A DNA stretch of 19,350 nt from JAGTVB01 sp964624765 (GCA_964624765.1 CAZUZO010000056.1:1-19350), one strand, 5' to 3'; shown: positions 1 through 7,327, counted from the stretch's first letter. Numbers and translations are program-made. The notes: generated by a model from the letters alone, not told the origin.

Positions 1-259
1 AGGCGGCATAGCGTTGGGCCGCGGCTTCCAATTGCGGGTCCAGCTCGATGGCGAGCAAGGTGTTTTGCTGGCTGAGGAGTTGTTCGATGCGTTGTGCGAG
101 TAACCCCCACTGCTCGCGGGGGACATCGAAATGGCGTCCCAGATTGAGCAGCGTGCGCTGACGCACGCCGCCCTCAAGGCGCACCGATTCGACCAACCGA
201 TAGGTGTAGTAGGGCTCGCCCGTGCGCCGACTCTTGATGGTGGTACGGCGGATGTACAT
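1..259 (-). CDS. IS1634-family transposase, N-terminal part (runs off the left edge)
   Basis: Reading leftwards from an ATG at 259-257, an uninterrupted frame of 86 codons runs to the window edge. It starts MYIRRTTIKSRRTGEPYYTY, continues with RLVESVRLEGGVRQRTLLNL and then GRHFDVPREQW. This opening is characteristic of IS1634-family (IS4-like DDE) transposases as I know them. Only the N-terminal segment is visible, so the catalytic DDE residues and the far end of the IS lie outside, and whether the copy is intact cannot be judged. The frame shows no lesion. It is the leftmost of several mobile-element traces in the first 2.5 kb. Confidence 0.8.
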   Translation of the reverse strand, partial: MYIRRTTIKSRRTGEPYYTYRLVESVRLEGGVRQRTLLNLGRHFDVPREQWGLLAQRIEQLLSQQNTLLAIELDPQLEAAAQRYAA

Positions 260-705
260 AGCTCCGTACCCTAGCGGCGGGTGGTGGGCTAGTCAATGGA
301 TTATCTACCTATTATGGCACTACAGCACACCAAAAAAAACATAGCCCATTGATTTCATTGACATCACGCCGACCGAAAATGCTGAAAACCAGGCAAAAGG
401 AGCCAAAATCACGCCCCGCGCGTTAAACATGGGCTGGGAGAATAGCTCGACGAAAAGATCCTCGGCGCCGCTGGCCGTCGCCGCCCGGTCATTCTGAATC
501 TCGGTCACCGGTCCTCTCTGGTCCAATAGTCCGCTAGCTTGGGGAAGATGCGCCGCACGCCACCTGTTGGATCGGGCTGATCGCCGAGGTAGCGGGGAAT
601 CACAAATGCAAAAATGGTACAAAAATGGGGTCACCTACAATGGGGGCGAACATGATATTGTATGCCATCCTAACGCATTCCTTCCGTTTTCCATTCCATA
701 CCTTA
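260..705. other. Non-coding stretch upstream of the transposase
   Basis: This stretch should contain the left end of the IS1634-type element and its junction with host DNA. I could not place the terminal inverted repeat. A 104-codon minus-strand frame (320-634) exists, but it has no recognisable domain or clear ribosome binding site. I treat it as chance. Nothing else is supported. Confidence 0.4.
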
Positions 706-863
706 CCACCTATCAGTTATGCCTTATGGAGAAAACAGTCTGCCATACTGGCATGGATTGCCGGTATCCAGAACACAGGGATGTGATCCCGGGTGGCCCT
801 CCATGGCCACTGGGTTCCGGCAATCCCTGCCGGAACGACGGGCATGATTAAACTGATAGGTGG
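706..863 (+). repeat. Family C palindromic repeat, copy C1 (158 bp)
   Basis: The ends are perfect 13-bp inverted repeats, CCACCTATCAGTT at 706-718 and AACTGATAGGTGG at 851-863; one more base pairs on each side (705/864). Inside is a second, imperfect inverted pair: GGATTGCCGGTATCCAG (755-771) and CTGGGTTCCGGCAATCC (810-826). A second copy with the same layout lies at 8780-8936. No open frame of its own is credible. The structure fits a non-autonomous miniature element or a REP-type palindromic repeat. It ends 19 bp before a decayed RAYT gene. Confidence 0.75.
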
Positions 864-882
864 TGAGATTCCATACACCACC

Positions 883-1101
883 ATCGCCCGCCTTCCCCGC
901 GACAGCATCCCCGATCAGCCCCAACCCATCATCTGGCGTGGCAACACGCGGCAGGTGACCTGTGCCGCGGATGCGGAGTATCCATTTTTGCGCGATGGCT
1001 TCGTTGCGGCGGCAAAGAAGCCTGGGCTAGCGATCCCTGCCTAATGTCTGGATGACTCACCCTCTCCATTGGTGGGCGACGCCTGCATTCAGCCACGCCA
1101 G
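883..1101 (+). pseudogene. REP-associated tyrosine transposase (RAYT/Y1 type), N-terminal remnant
   Basis: Frame 1 reads IARLPRDSIPDQPQPIIWRG and then NTRQVTCAADAEYPF, which matches the usual RAYT opening (MARLPR..IPGQP..V..RGNNRQ). The expected ATG is ATC here (883-885). After AAAKKPGLAIPA the frame hits TAA (1042-1044). One base over it continues as VWMTHPLHWWATPAF, a decayed version of the family's YV.MPNHVHLLATP stretch, so the HUH metal-binding motif is lost. The catalytic Tyr region is absent because the sequence passes into another gene remnant near 1100. RAYTs mobilise REP palindromes, which makes the adjacency to repeat C1 notable. Confidence 0.65.
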
Positions 1102-1104
1102 GTG

Positions 1105-1554
1105 GTAAACCCGGCGGATGACCCGAGGGCTGCGTGGCCGTACACCCAACCTGCCTGGGTGTTCACGAGCCGCGAGCTGCCGACCGTGCGCGACGCGGAA
1201 ATACGATTCGTGCGCGGGGATGCACGGCCGGTACACGAGCAGATGCGGGTGGCGGCAGGGGACAGGAACCTCTGGATGGTGGGTGGCGGCGAACTGGCGG
1301 GGCAGTTCTTGAATACCTGACTGCTCGACGAACGGGTCGTGCAGATTGGGTCCGTGACGCTCGGCAGTGGCAAGCCGCTGTTGCCGCGCAGGATCACCTG
1401 GCCGCTACTGCGCCTGCTCTCGGCTAGGGCCATCGGCAGCGGCTTCGCGGAACTGCGATACGTCCTACCACCGGCCGGGGCCGGCCGTTCGATGTCGTGG
1501 GCAACAGCCCTCCGAACGATGGACGCGGTTTGGTGCAAAGGCGGCGCTCGATGA
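1105..1554 (+). pseudogene. Dihydrofolate-reductase-like (RibD C-terminal domain) protein, broken
   Basis: One frame reads DDPRAAWPYTQPAWVFTSRE, then IRFVRGDARPVHEQMRVAAG and NLWMVGGGELAGQF, hallmarks of the RibD-C/DHFR-like reductase family. At 1318-1320 an in-frame TGA interrupts it. Directly after, still in frame, it continues LLDERVVQIGSVTLGSGKPL and FAELRYVL, the usual C-terminal part. The TGA probably replaced a Gly codon (GGA). The N-terminal 45-60 residues of the family are missing, replaced by the RAYT remnant. The final TGA (1552-1554) overlaps the ATG of the next gene as ATGA, so the pair was once translationally coupled. Confidence 0.75.
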
Positions 1555-2034
1555 AACTCAGACGCTACCGGGCAACAGATGCGAAGGCCTTGGCGGCGGT
1601 GTACCGCGACGCCGCGCACCACCTCGGGCGCTCGGCATACACGGAGGAGCAGACAGCCGCGTGGGTACGGCACCTGGAGGACCTCGAGTCTTTCCGTGCC
1701 GCGCTCTCGGAGGGGCTGACGGTCTGTGCCGAGGTGGATTGGTCGCCGGTGGCCTTCGGCCAGCTTCATCCGGCGGACCACATCGTCTACCTCTACTGCC
1801 ATTCCGAGCACGCGTGCCGCGGCTGCGTCGCGGATCCTCGCCCGCCTGGAAGTGCATGCGGCTGACGAGGGCGTTGCTACGCTTCGCGTCGAGACGAGTC
1901 AGGTCGCGCGCCCGTTTTTCGATCGCGCGGGTTAGCGCGTGATCGGAGAGCAACGCCCGGTCCGACACGGTATGGAGTTCGTCCGCTACCGGATGGAGAA
2001 GGAACTGCTGCCCGGCCGGCCGGAACTGCGTTGA
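1551..2034 (+). pseudogene. GNAT-family N-acetyltransferase, broken by a frameshift and a stop
   Basis: The ATG at 1551 begins MKLRRYRATDAKALAAVYRD, then EEQTAAWV..., a typical GNAT opening. The core passes through VAFGQLHPADHIVYLYCHSE. Near 1815-1830 the frame shifts by one base: the acetyl-CoA-binding helix ASRILARLEVHAADEGVATL and the following RVETSQVARPFFDRAG lie in the next frame. There TAG (1933-1935) stands where an aromatic codon is expected. The frame then continues RVIGEQRPVRHGMEFVRYRM to a TGA at 2032-2034. Restored length would be about 160 aa, normal for the family. Two lesions make it a pseudogene unless they are sequencing errors. Confidence 0.8.
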
Positions 2035-2143
2035 GCTCCCCTACCGCGTGGCAGCGGGTTTGGCCGCCTCGATAGAGGCCGAGAGCACATCCTCCTGCAC
2101 GCTGCGGCTGGGTGCCCAAGCCGTGGGGCAACCTGCCCCGCTT

Positions 2144-2171
2144 GGCTGCATGCCATCCTTGGCATGCAGCC
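2144..2171. repeat. Perfect 11-bp stem-loop
   Basis: GGCTGCATGCC (2144-2154), a 6-nt loop and GGCATGCAGCC (2161-2171) form a perfect hairpin. There is no T-run, so it is not an obvious intrinsic terminator. It lies just before the IS91-like transposase tail. Confidence 0.5.
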
Positions 2172-2174
2172 TGC

Positions 2175-2525
2175 ACGCGGGCGGTGCGGATTATCGCCTG
2201 TATCGAGGACCTGGTGGTCAGGTTTCCGGAAGCGCCGAACTGGCCATCCACGGCGCGCTATTGGAGGTCGCGTGACGCCCCCGGCCCGGCCATTCATGGC
2301 CGGGCGATCGCCGGCAGAGGTACTGACTTAACGTCACTTCCTGCCGGCGGTTCTGCCCTCACCTACCTCGATACGAAAGCTGCTGAGTTCGAAAAACCTG
2401 GCGGCGGCCGCCGCGCCGGGTGCCGCCTCAGCGGGGGCTGTCCGAATGAGCTGGATTGCCCAACGATATCCCCCGGGGCAGGGGCGCCAGCGGCGGTCTG
2501 TTCCTGGGCGGGGCTGATCTGCTGA
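2175..2525 (+). pseudogene. IS91-like transposase, C-terminal remnant with an interruption
   Basis: The frame at 2112 reads CTRAVRIIACIEDLVV near 2170-2220. This matches the zinc-binding C-terminal tail of IS91-like (Y2) transposases, normally C..CGG.VRIIACIEDP.VI.KIL.HL. The expected continuation LTYLDTKAAEFEK appears only at about 2358-2396. Roughly 135 bp of unrelated sequence with two hairpins lies between, although both halves share a frame. The upstream transposase body is absent. It is an old fragment with no function. Confidence 0.6.
2284..2349. repeat. Two consecutive hairpins inside the IS91-like remnant
   Basis: GCCCGGCCAT (2284-2293) pairs perfectly with ATGGCCGGGC (2296-2305). 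Next, CGCCGGCAG (2309-2317) pairs with CTGCCGGCG (2341-2349), with TGAC...GTCA half-sites inside the loop. They occupy the segment that splits the transposase tail, so they may mark a small inserted element whose ends I could not define. Confidence 0.45.
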
Positions 2526-2565
2526 TCGATTCGGCCTGCAGGCTTGACGAACTGGAGACTCCTCG

Positions 2566-3204
2566 ATGTATCAGCCAAAGCCGAACCACCTCTGGGTAGC
2601 GATCGCCCTGGGCAGCTCCGCTCTCGTGGTGGGTAGCCTGGTGCTTACCACCTGGCTCGATCTGCACCCCTGTCACCTATGCATCTTCCAACGACTGCTC
2701 TTCCTGCTCATCGCGCCGCTCGCTCTGATCGCCGCAGTCTTCGCCCAGTCGCTCGTGAGGGCGCTGCTCGGAGCGCTGGTCGCCGTGCTGGCCGGGGTAG
2801 GGTTGTGGGTGGCGATCGACCAGAGCTGGCTTCAGCTCCAGCCGCCGGATGCGGTCTCCTGCATCGGCGGTCAGCCGGGGTTCATCGAGCGTCTGGTGGA
2901 ATGGCTCGGCGAGCAGGCCCCGGGGTTCTTTCTCGCCACCGGGTTCTGCGAGGAGGAGGATCTGGTTATCCTCGGCCTCTCGCTTGTTAACTGGGCCGCG
3001 GTGAGCTTCGCCGCCGTCTTGCTGGCCGTTGTCTGGGCGCTGTGGTTACAGCGCCGTTCCCCGCGCCGGTGCGCCGTCAACCAAAATAGCCTGGAGAGCC
3101 CGCATGCCTCTGAGCCGTCGACGCTTCAATCAGACCCTTTTGGCCGCTCTCGCCGGCGGCGCGCTGCCGGCACTGCCTGCGGCCGAACTGTTGGAAGGCC
3201 GTGA
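2566..3204 (+). CDS. dsbB: Disulfide bond formation protein DsbB
   Basis: Inner-membrane quinone reductase that reoxidises periplasmic DsbA. The ATG follows GGAG (2554-2557) by 8 nt. Four hydrophobic segments are visible. The first periplasmic loop carries C36-H-L-C39 followed by R43, as in the family's CxxC...R quinone-binding motif, and the second loop carries C99 and C128. DsbB is normally about 165-180 aa. Here the frame runs 212 codons, and the last about 45 residues are Arg/Ser-rich and overlap dsbA by 101 bp. In the neighbouring frame a TAG at 3087-3089 would end the protein at family length, 14 bp before dsbA. I suspect a one-base frameshift near 3050-3060, real or a sequencing error. 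dsbA lies directly downstream. Confidence 0.88.
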   Translation: MYQPKPNHLWVAIALGSSALVVGSLVLTTWLDLHPCHLCIFQRLLFLLIAPLALIAAVFAQSLVRALLGALVAVLAGVGLWVAIDQSWLQLQPPDAVSCIGGQPGFIERLVEWLGEQAPGFFLATGFCEEEDLVILGLSLVNWAAVSFAAVLLAVVWALWLQRRSPRRCAVNQNSLESPHASEPSTLQSDPFGRSRRRRAAGTACGRTVGRP

Positions 3205-3631
3205 CTGGAGGGCGATCACGCCGCCGCAGCCCGCAGAGAGTGCCCACAGGATCGAGGTGATCGAGTTCTTCTCCTACGGCTGCCCGCATTGTCGCCACCT
3301 CCACCCCCTGGTGACGGCCTGGGCCAAGCACCTGCCGGAGGATGTCGCCTTGATCCGAGTGCCCGTCTCTTTCGGCCGCGCCGCTTGGGCAAGCCTGGTG
3401 CGGCTCCACTTCGCCCTCGAGCTCACGGGCGACTTGGAACGGCTCGACGAGGCGGTGTTCGAGGCCATCCACGCCCAGCGGACCAAGCTCTTTACCAAGG
3501 ATCAGATCCTGGCGTGGGTTGGGCGACAGGGGGTGGATGCCAAGGCCTTCGAAGATGCCTTCACCTCCTTCGTGGTGCAGAGGCGTCTGGCCCGCAGCGA
3601 CCAGCTCGTGCGCGAGTACGCGGTTGATGCC
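3104..3631 (+). CDS. dsbA: Thiol:disulfide interchange protein DsbA, Tat-exported (cut by the assembly gap)
   Basis: Periplasmic thioredoxin-fold oxidase that introduces disulfides and is reoxidised by DsbB. I chose the ATG at 3104 because GGAGAG lies at 3092-3097 and the protein then starts MPLSRRRFNQTLLAALAGGA, a classic twin-arginine signal (SRRRF) ending near ALPAA. The active site is C60-P-H-C63, the DsbA-specific dipeptide, in EFFSYGCPHCRHLHP. RVPVSF follows about 30 residues later, as in the family. An alpha-helical insertion follows. The cis-proline loop and C-terminus lie in the gap, and nothing after the gap continues the frame. Tat rather than Sec export is less common for DsbA. 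It forms a two-gene unit with dsbB. Confidence 0.88.
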
Positions 3632-3731
3632 NNNNNNNNNNNNNNNNNNNNNNNNNNNNNNNNNNNNNNNNNNNNNNNNNNNNNNNNNNNNNNNNNNNNN
3701 NNNNNNNNNNNNNNNNNNNNNNNNNNNNNNN
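3632..3731. other. Assembly gap (100 N)
   Basis: Exactly 100 N, a conventional placeholder for a scaffold gap of unknown size. The 3' end of dsbA is lost here. Linkage between the left and right parts of the window depends on scaffolding only. Confidence 0.98.
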
Positions 3732-3959
3732 CGATGTTCTGCTGACATTCCGACCGTTCGCCCGTATCCGGCATGTGGAACCCCGTCGGCCCACGAGATC
3801 GCGCTGTGCTCTTCCCGCTGCTTCTGCTACCGTTGCCCTGCTCGTCACTCAACGTTTTTTCGCCTCCTTACCCATGAAAACCCCTTACTCATCTAACTTC
3901 GCATTCCGCACGTTGTCCTTTTGTCTCCGTTTGGCTAACGTCAAAGCGCTCATTTGGGC
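3732..3959. other. Non-coding sequence after the gap
   Basis: No frame in this stretch resembles a known protein, and none continues dsbA. It is pyrimidine-rich on the + strand (3830-3940). It may be an end of the transposon whose ATPase remnant follows, but I see no inverted repeat that proves it. Confidence 0.4.
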
Positions 3960-4290
3960 GTAAAAGGCCGAATTGAGGAGTCGGCGATCGACTATCTGTC
4001 GGAATGGCTGTCCACACCGCTGCAGGTCTGGCAGCACCTGACGCAGGCGCTGGAGAAAGCCTGCAAGCGGTGGCAAGCCGGTCACGGTCGAGATCATAGA
4101 GACCACGCTGTCCAAGCGCATGCTCGGTCTCGAGCCCACGCTGAGCCGCTACGGCTACGACGAGCAGGTATGGATCGAGCCGTTTCGGATCAACCTGTCG
4201 GAGATGCGCCCGATCATGAAAGGCAACCTGGATTCGACCGGGATGCTCGAGTCAACGGAGGAGATGCGCGAAGCGGGGTTGCCGAGCTAG
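3960..4290 (+). pseudogene. Transposon-associated AAA ATPase (ExeA/TniB-like), C-terminal remnant
   Basis: One frame reads VKGRIEESAIDYLSEWLSTP then LQVWQHLTQALEKA. After a one-base shift near 4063-4069 the next frame reads GGKPVTVEIIETTLSKRMLG, LEPTLSRYGYDEQVWIE and ends EEMREAGLPS at TAG 4288-4290. Together these match the C-terminal lid region of AAA ATPases that accompany transposases (usual form: LSTPLQ...QHLTLALE.....GGKPVT.E.IE..L...L..LEP.L.RHGY). The Walker-containing N-terminus is missing. It abuts the DUF1186 gene and puts a spurious extension on that gene's frame. Confidence 0.6.
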
Positions 4291-4394
4291 CGGATAAAGC
4301 AAGCCAGTTCCCGCATCCCCTTCTCCATTCCGGGATGACGCAGCAAGTCGCGGACCTCATCGCACAAGCTAAGGCCCAAACGACGGAGTCACAC

Positions 4395-5267
4395 ATGGAT
4401 ACTGAGACCATTCGCCACGCGCTTGAGTTTTATACCGGCAAGTTTCCCATCGATGCCGTGCGTTCCGCCATCGAGCAACGCGAGGCCATCACACCGGTGC
4501 TTTTGGCCGCGCTGCAGAAAGTGGCCGAAGACCCAGAGGAAATGGAGCGCGAGCCGAATCTGATGCTACCGACCTACGCCATGTATCTGCTGGCGCAGTT
4601 TCGCGAACAGGCCGCCTATCCGCTGTTGGTGAAGTTCTTCTCTACGCCCGGCGACCTTTGTCTCAACACGACAGGTGAGTTGGTGACCGAGGATCTGGGG
4701 AGAATTCTAGCTTGCGTGTGCCATAACGACTTGGAGCCGATCAAGCGGATGATCGAGGATCCGGCGGTGAACGAGTACGTGCGCAGCGCGTGTCTGCAGA
4801 CGCTCAAGATCCTGGTCTTGGAGGAAAAGCTGTCTCGGGAGCAGGTCGTCGGTTACTTTCGTAACCTGCTTCAAGGCAAGTTGGAGCGCCAGCGGGACTT
4901 TATCTGGTCTGCACTCGTTGCCGCTTGTTGCAACCTGTACCCGGAAGAGCTTCTGCACGAGATCGAGCGGGCTTATGACGATGGCTTGGTGGATTCGTTA
5001 CACATCCGGCTTGAAAGCGTTCGGGACCAATTAGCCTTGGGCCAAAAGGAGGTCCTGCGAAGATCGAAAAAGCACGGAAGAGGCTTCATCGAAGACACCG
5101 TTGCCGAGATGCATTGGTGGGCGTGCTTCAAGGAGGGCGATGAAACTCCGACGAGTGCATACCCGATGACTGCAAAACAACCCCTCGTCAAAGGGAAAAA
5201 GATTAGTCGCAACGATCCCTGTCCCTGCGGCAGTGGGAAGAAGTACAAAAAATGTTGTTTACATTAA
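4395..5267 (+). CDS. DUF1186 domain protein with C-terminal SEC-C zinc motif
   Basis: The start is ATG 4395 (MDTETIRHALEFYTGKFP), with GGAG at 4385-4388, 6 nt upstream. The open frame extends back to 3954, but that part is transposon remnant. The 290-residue protein is an alpha-helical, HEAT-like DUF1186 domain (residues about 1-240; AIEQREAITPVLLAALQKVA, YAMYLLAQFREQAAYPLL). It ends in a SEC-C motif, NDPCPCGSGKKYKKCCLH, the Cys3-His/Cys zinc-binding tail first seen in SecA. DUF1186 has no established function that I know of, and SEC-C tails are thought to bind zinc and ribosomal or protein partners. It converges on ptsP, with hairpin 5293-5310 and the truncated repeat A1 between. Confidence 0.85.
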   Translation: MDTETIRHALEFYTGKFPIDAVRSAIEQREAITPVLLAALQKVAEDPEEMEREPNLMLPTYAMYLLAQFREQAAYPLLVKFFSTPGDLCLNTTGELVTEDLGRILACVCHNDLEPIKRMIEDPAVNEYVRSACLQTLKILVLEEKLSREQVVGYFRNLLQGKLERQRDFIWSALVAACCNLYPEELLHEIERAYDDGLVDSLHIRLESVRDQLALGQKEVLRRSKKHGRGFIEDTVAEMHWWACFKEGDETPTSAYPMTAKQPLVKGKKISRNDPCPCGSGKKYKKCCLH

Positions 5268-5292
5268 ACGGCTGTCACAGTCACACTGCCAC

Positions 5293-5310
5293 CACGTGTC
5301 TTTACACGTG
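5293..5310. terminator. Small stem-loop between convergent genes
   Basis: CACGTGT (5293-5299), loop CTTT, ACACGTG (5304-5310). This perfect 7-bp stem lies 25 bp after the DUF1186 stop, in the gap between convergent genes. There is no strong T-run, so a terminator role is only likely by position. Confidence 0.35.
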
Positions 5311-5326
5311 ATGCAGCCATAGCTGA

Positions 5327-5393
5327 GAGGTTGAGAAAAAACCGTCGCGGGCGGATCGAGAGCCAGGCACACGGCACCAAGCCGAGAGAGACC
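5327..5393 (+). repeat. Family A miniature element, copy A1 (3' half lost)
   Basis: Preceded by TGA (5324-5326), it starts GAGGTTGAGAAAAAACCGTC and matches the left half of the other A copies through GAGAGCCAGG... and AAGCCGAGAGA. It then breaks off near 5393. The text just after it, TCAGAACAGTTTCTTA, loosely resembles a family B end (TCAGAAGCTGTTTTA), so A1 may abut a B scrap. It sits between the stops of DUF1186 and ptsP. Confidence 0.75.
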
Positions 5394-5413
5394 TCATTTT
5401 TCAGAACAGTTTC

Positions 5414-7327
5414 TTAGCGGTTCTGTCCCATCCCTTGGCCCAAACCGAGCGTTGACAGCGCCTCTGACAGCCGGTGGCGAATATCGCGTGTGTCCTCCAT
5501 CTCAGCTGTGATGTCGACCAAGTGGCGGGCATATTCCCGCGTGACACTGCGCACGATTCGCTTCACCCGCGGGATGTCGGTGGGCGCCACACTGAGGGTA
5601 TCCGCGCCCATGCCAAGCAGCAGCAGCGCGGCGGCGGGATCCCCCGCCATTTCGCCGCATACGCTCACCGGTTTGCCCCAAGCGTGCGCCTCCTGGATGA
5701 CGGTGTGAATCACCCGCAGCATGGCGGGGTGCAAGCTGTCACATAGATCGGCCACTTGCGGATTGCCCCTATCGACGACCAGCAGATGTTGAGTGAGATC
5801 ATTGGTGCCGATGGACAGCAGATCCACCCGCTTGGCTAGCGCTGCGATTTGCTGGGTGGCAGCAGGTGTCTCCACCATGATCCCGATACGCGGACGGGTG
5901 GCGGCCACTCCCGCTTGGGTGAGTTCCCGGTGGGTCCGTTCCAAGAGCGCCACCGCCTCGTCGATTTCCCGCACGCTCACGATCATCGGGAGCAGAATAC
6001 CCAAGTTATTCAAGCCGGCGTTGGCCCGCAACAGGGCACGCAATTGGGTTATGAAGATCTGGGGTTGGTCCAGCAAGATGCGGATACCCCGCCATCCGAG
6101 AGCGGGATTCTCTTCTCGTTGCAAGGGGAGGTAAGTGAGCGGTTTGTCCCCACCGACGTCGAGTACCCGTATGTTCACGGGCTTGGGGGCAAAGATCATC
6201 AATATCCGTCGGTAGGTACGGTATTGTTCCTCTTCGCTGGGGAAGCAGTCTCGGGTCATGAAGCCGAATTCGGTTCGGTACAGCCCGACGCCTTCGGCGC
6301 CGCTTTCGAGCGCAGCCGGGACATCGGAGATCAGCCCGGCGTTGACATGCAGTCCCAGCTTCACACCATCGATGGTTTCAGCTGGCAGATGCCGCAGCGG
6401 CTTGAGCTCAGCGGCGATGGTTTTGTCTGCTTTGGCTAAGCGCCAGTACTCGTATTGAGTTGCTTTCGAGGGCTCGAGATATAGCCGTCCCCGATGGCCG
6501 TCGACAATGGCATGTTTGCCGTCCCAGTGTCCGATGCCCTTCTCGCCGATCCCCATGATGGCGGGTACGCCGAGGGCACGAGCGAGTATCGCGGTGTGAG
6601 ACAGGCGTGAACCGTCCATACACACGATGCCTACCAGCTGCTCGGTGGGCACCTCGGCGACCTGGACGACGCTGATCTGACGGCCGACCAGAATGCACCG
6701 TGGCGGGAATTGTCCGCTGCGATCGTTGTCTGCCTGCAGGCGTGCCAAGATGTGCGTGCCAATATCCTCTATGTCATGGGCGCGGGCGCGCAGGTAAGCA
6801 TCCTCCATTTCAGCAAAAACCTGCATGTGCTCCCGCACTGTGTCCCGCAACGCGGCGGGTGCCCAACTGCCGGTGCGGATGCGCTCGACCGTGCCAGAGA
6901 TGAGGCTGTTGCTTTGCGCCAGTAGCACGTAAGCATCGAGCAGCGCTTGCTCTTCCGCAGGCAAGCTGGAGCTGAGCTGGGAATGATTCGCTCTTAATTC
7001 CCTTTGCACTTCATCCACGGCGGCCCGAAACGCCCGTTCCTCAGCGTCGAGGTCGCTCGCTTTGCGATCGGGAACGAGCTCGAGGTTGGCCGGCGGGTAG
7101 ACCACCACCACGGTACCGATGTCGACACCGGATGACGCCGGGATGCCTTGAAGGAAAGGAGTCTTCTCCACTGGGGACCGATGCATTCTCGGGTAATGAA
7201 GCGGATGCGGAAGACCTTCTGCGCCTCCCGATAGATGACGGCCTTGATCGGTACTCGCGACTGGCAATCTGGCTTGCCGGTTTCGCGGCTTCCCGTCGTG
7301 GCTCCGGGTCTTGGAAGCTTGGGTCAT
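5414..7327 (-). CDS. ptsP: Phosphoenolpyruvate-protein phosphotransferase, EI/PtsP type, without a GAF domain
   Basis: Transfers phosphate from PEP to an HPr-type protein; PtsP is the first enzyme of the nitrogen-related PTS relay. The domain starts at about residue 58 (FLQGIPASSGVDIG). The phospho-histidine loop is GSRLSHTAILARALGVPAIM, PEP binding is seen in GAEGVGLYRTEF and ENPALGWRGIRI, and the catalytic Cys is in SVCGEMAGDPAA. C-terminal features (SLHPAML) look like PtsP rather than PtsI. PtsP normally has an N-terminal GAF domain of about 170 aa, and none is present. Residues 1-57 match nothing I know. I kept ATG 7327 because it overlaps the msrA stop as ATGA. ATG 7186 (MHRSPVEKTPFLQG) would give a 590-aa EI-length protein. 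Confidence 0.85.
   Translation of the reverse strand: MTQASKTRSHDGKPRNRQARLPVASTDQGRHLSGGAEGLPHPLHYPRMHRSPVEKTPFLQGIPASSGVDIGTVVVVYPPANLELVPDRKASDLDAEERAFRAAVDEVQRELRANHSQLSSSLPAEEQALLDAYVLLAQSNSLISGTVERIRTGSWAPAALRDTVREHMQVFAEMEDAYLRARAHDIEDIGTHILARLQADNDRSGQFPPRCILVGRQISVVQVAEVPTEQLVGIVCMDGSRLSHTAILARALGVPAIMGIGEKGIGHWDGKHAIVDGHRGRLYLEPSKATQYEYWRLAKADKTIAAELKPLRHLPAETIDGVKLGLHVNAGLISDVPAALESGAEGVGLYRTEFGFMTRDCFPSEEEQYRTYRRILMIFAPKPVNIRVLDVGGDKPLTYLPLQREENPALGWRGIRILLDQPQIFITQLRALLRANAGLNNLGILLPMIVSVREIDEAVALLERTHRELTQAGVAATRPRIGIMVETPAATQQIAALAKRVDLLSIGTNDLTQHLLVVDRGNPQVADLCDSLHPAMLRVIHTVIQEAHAWGKPVSVCGEMAGDPAAALLLLGMGADTLSVAPTDIPRVKRIVRSVTREYARHLVDITAEMEDTRDIRHRLSEALSTLGLGQGMGQNR

Noticed and set aside
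567..1044. Plus-strand small proteins spanning repeat C1
   Set aside because: They are read-through of palindromic repeat C; only the part from 883 resembles a real protein (the RAYT remnant).
1089..1811. 240-codon minus-strand frame
   Set aside because: It is a shadow of the reductase and acetyltransferase remnants, Arg/Pro/Ser-rich with no domain.
3077..3748. 223-codon minus-strand frame across the N gap
   Set aside because: It is the complement of dsbA and includes the unknown bases; dsbA on the + strand has clear motifs.
3954..4394. N-terminal extension of the DUF1186 protein to a 437-aa product
   Set aside because: The extra 147 codons are a frameshifted transposon ATPase remnant, and ATG 4395 has its own ribosome site and the family's usual start.
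5849..6439. 196-codon plus-strand frame
   Set aside because: It is the antisense shadow of ptsP with no recognisable family.
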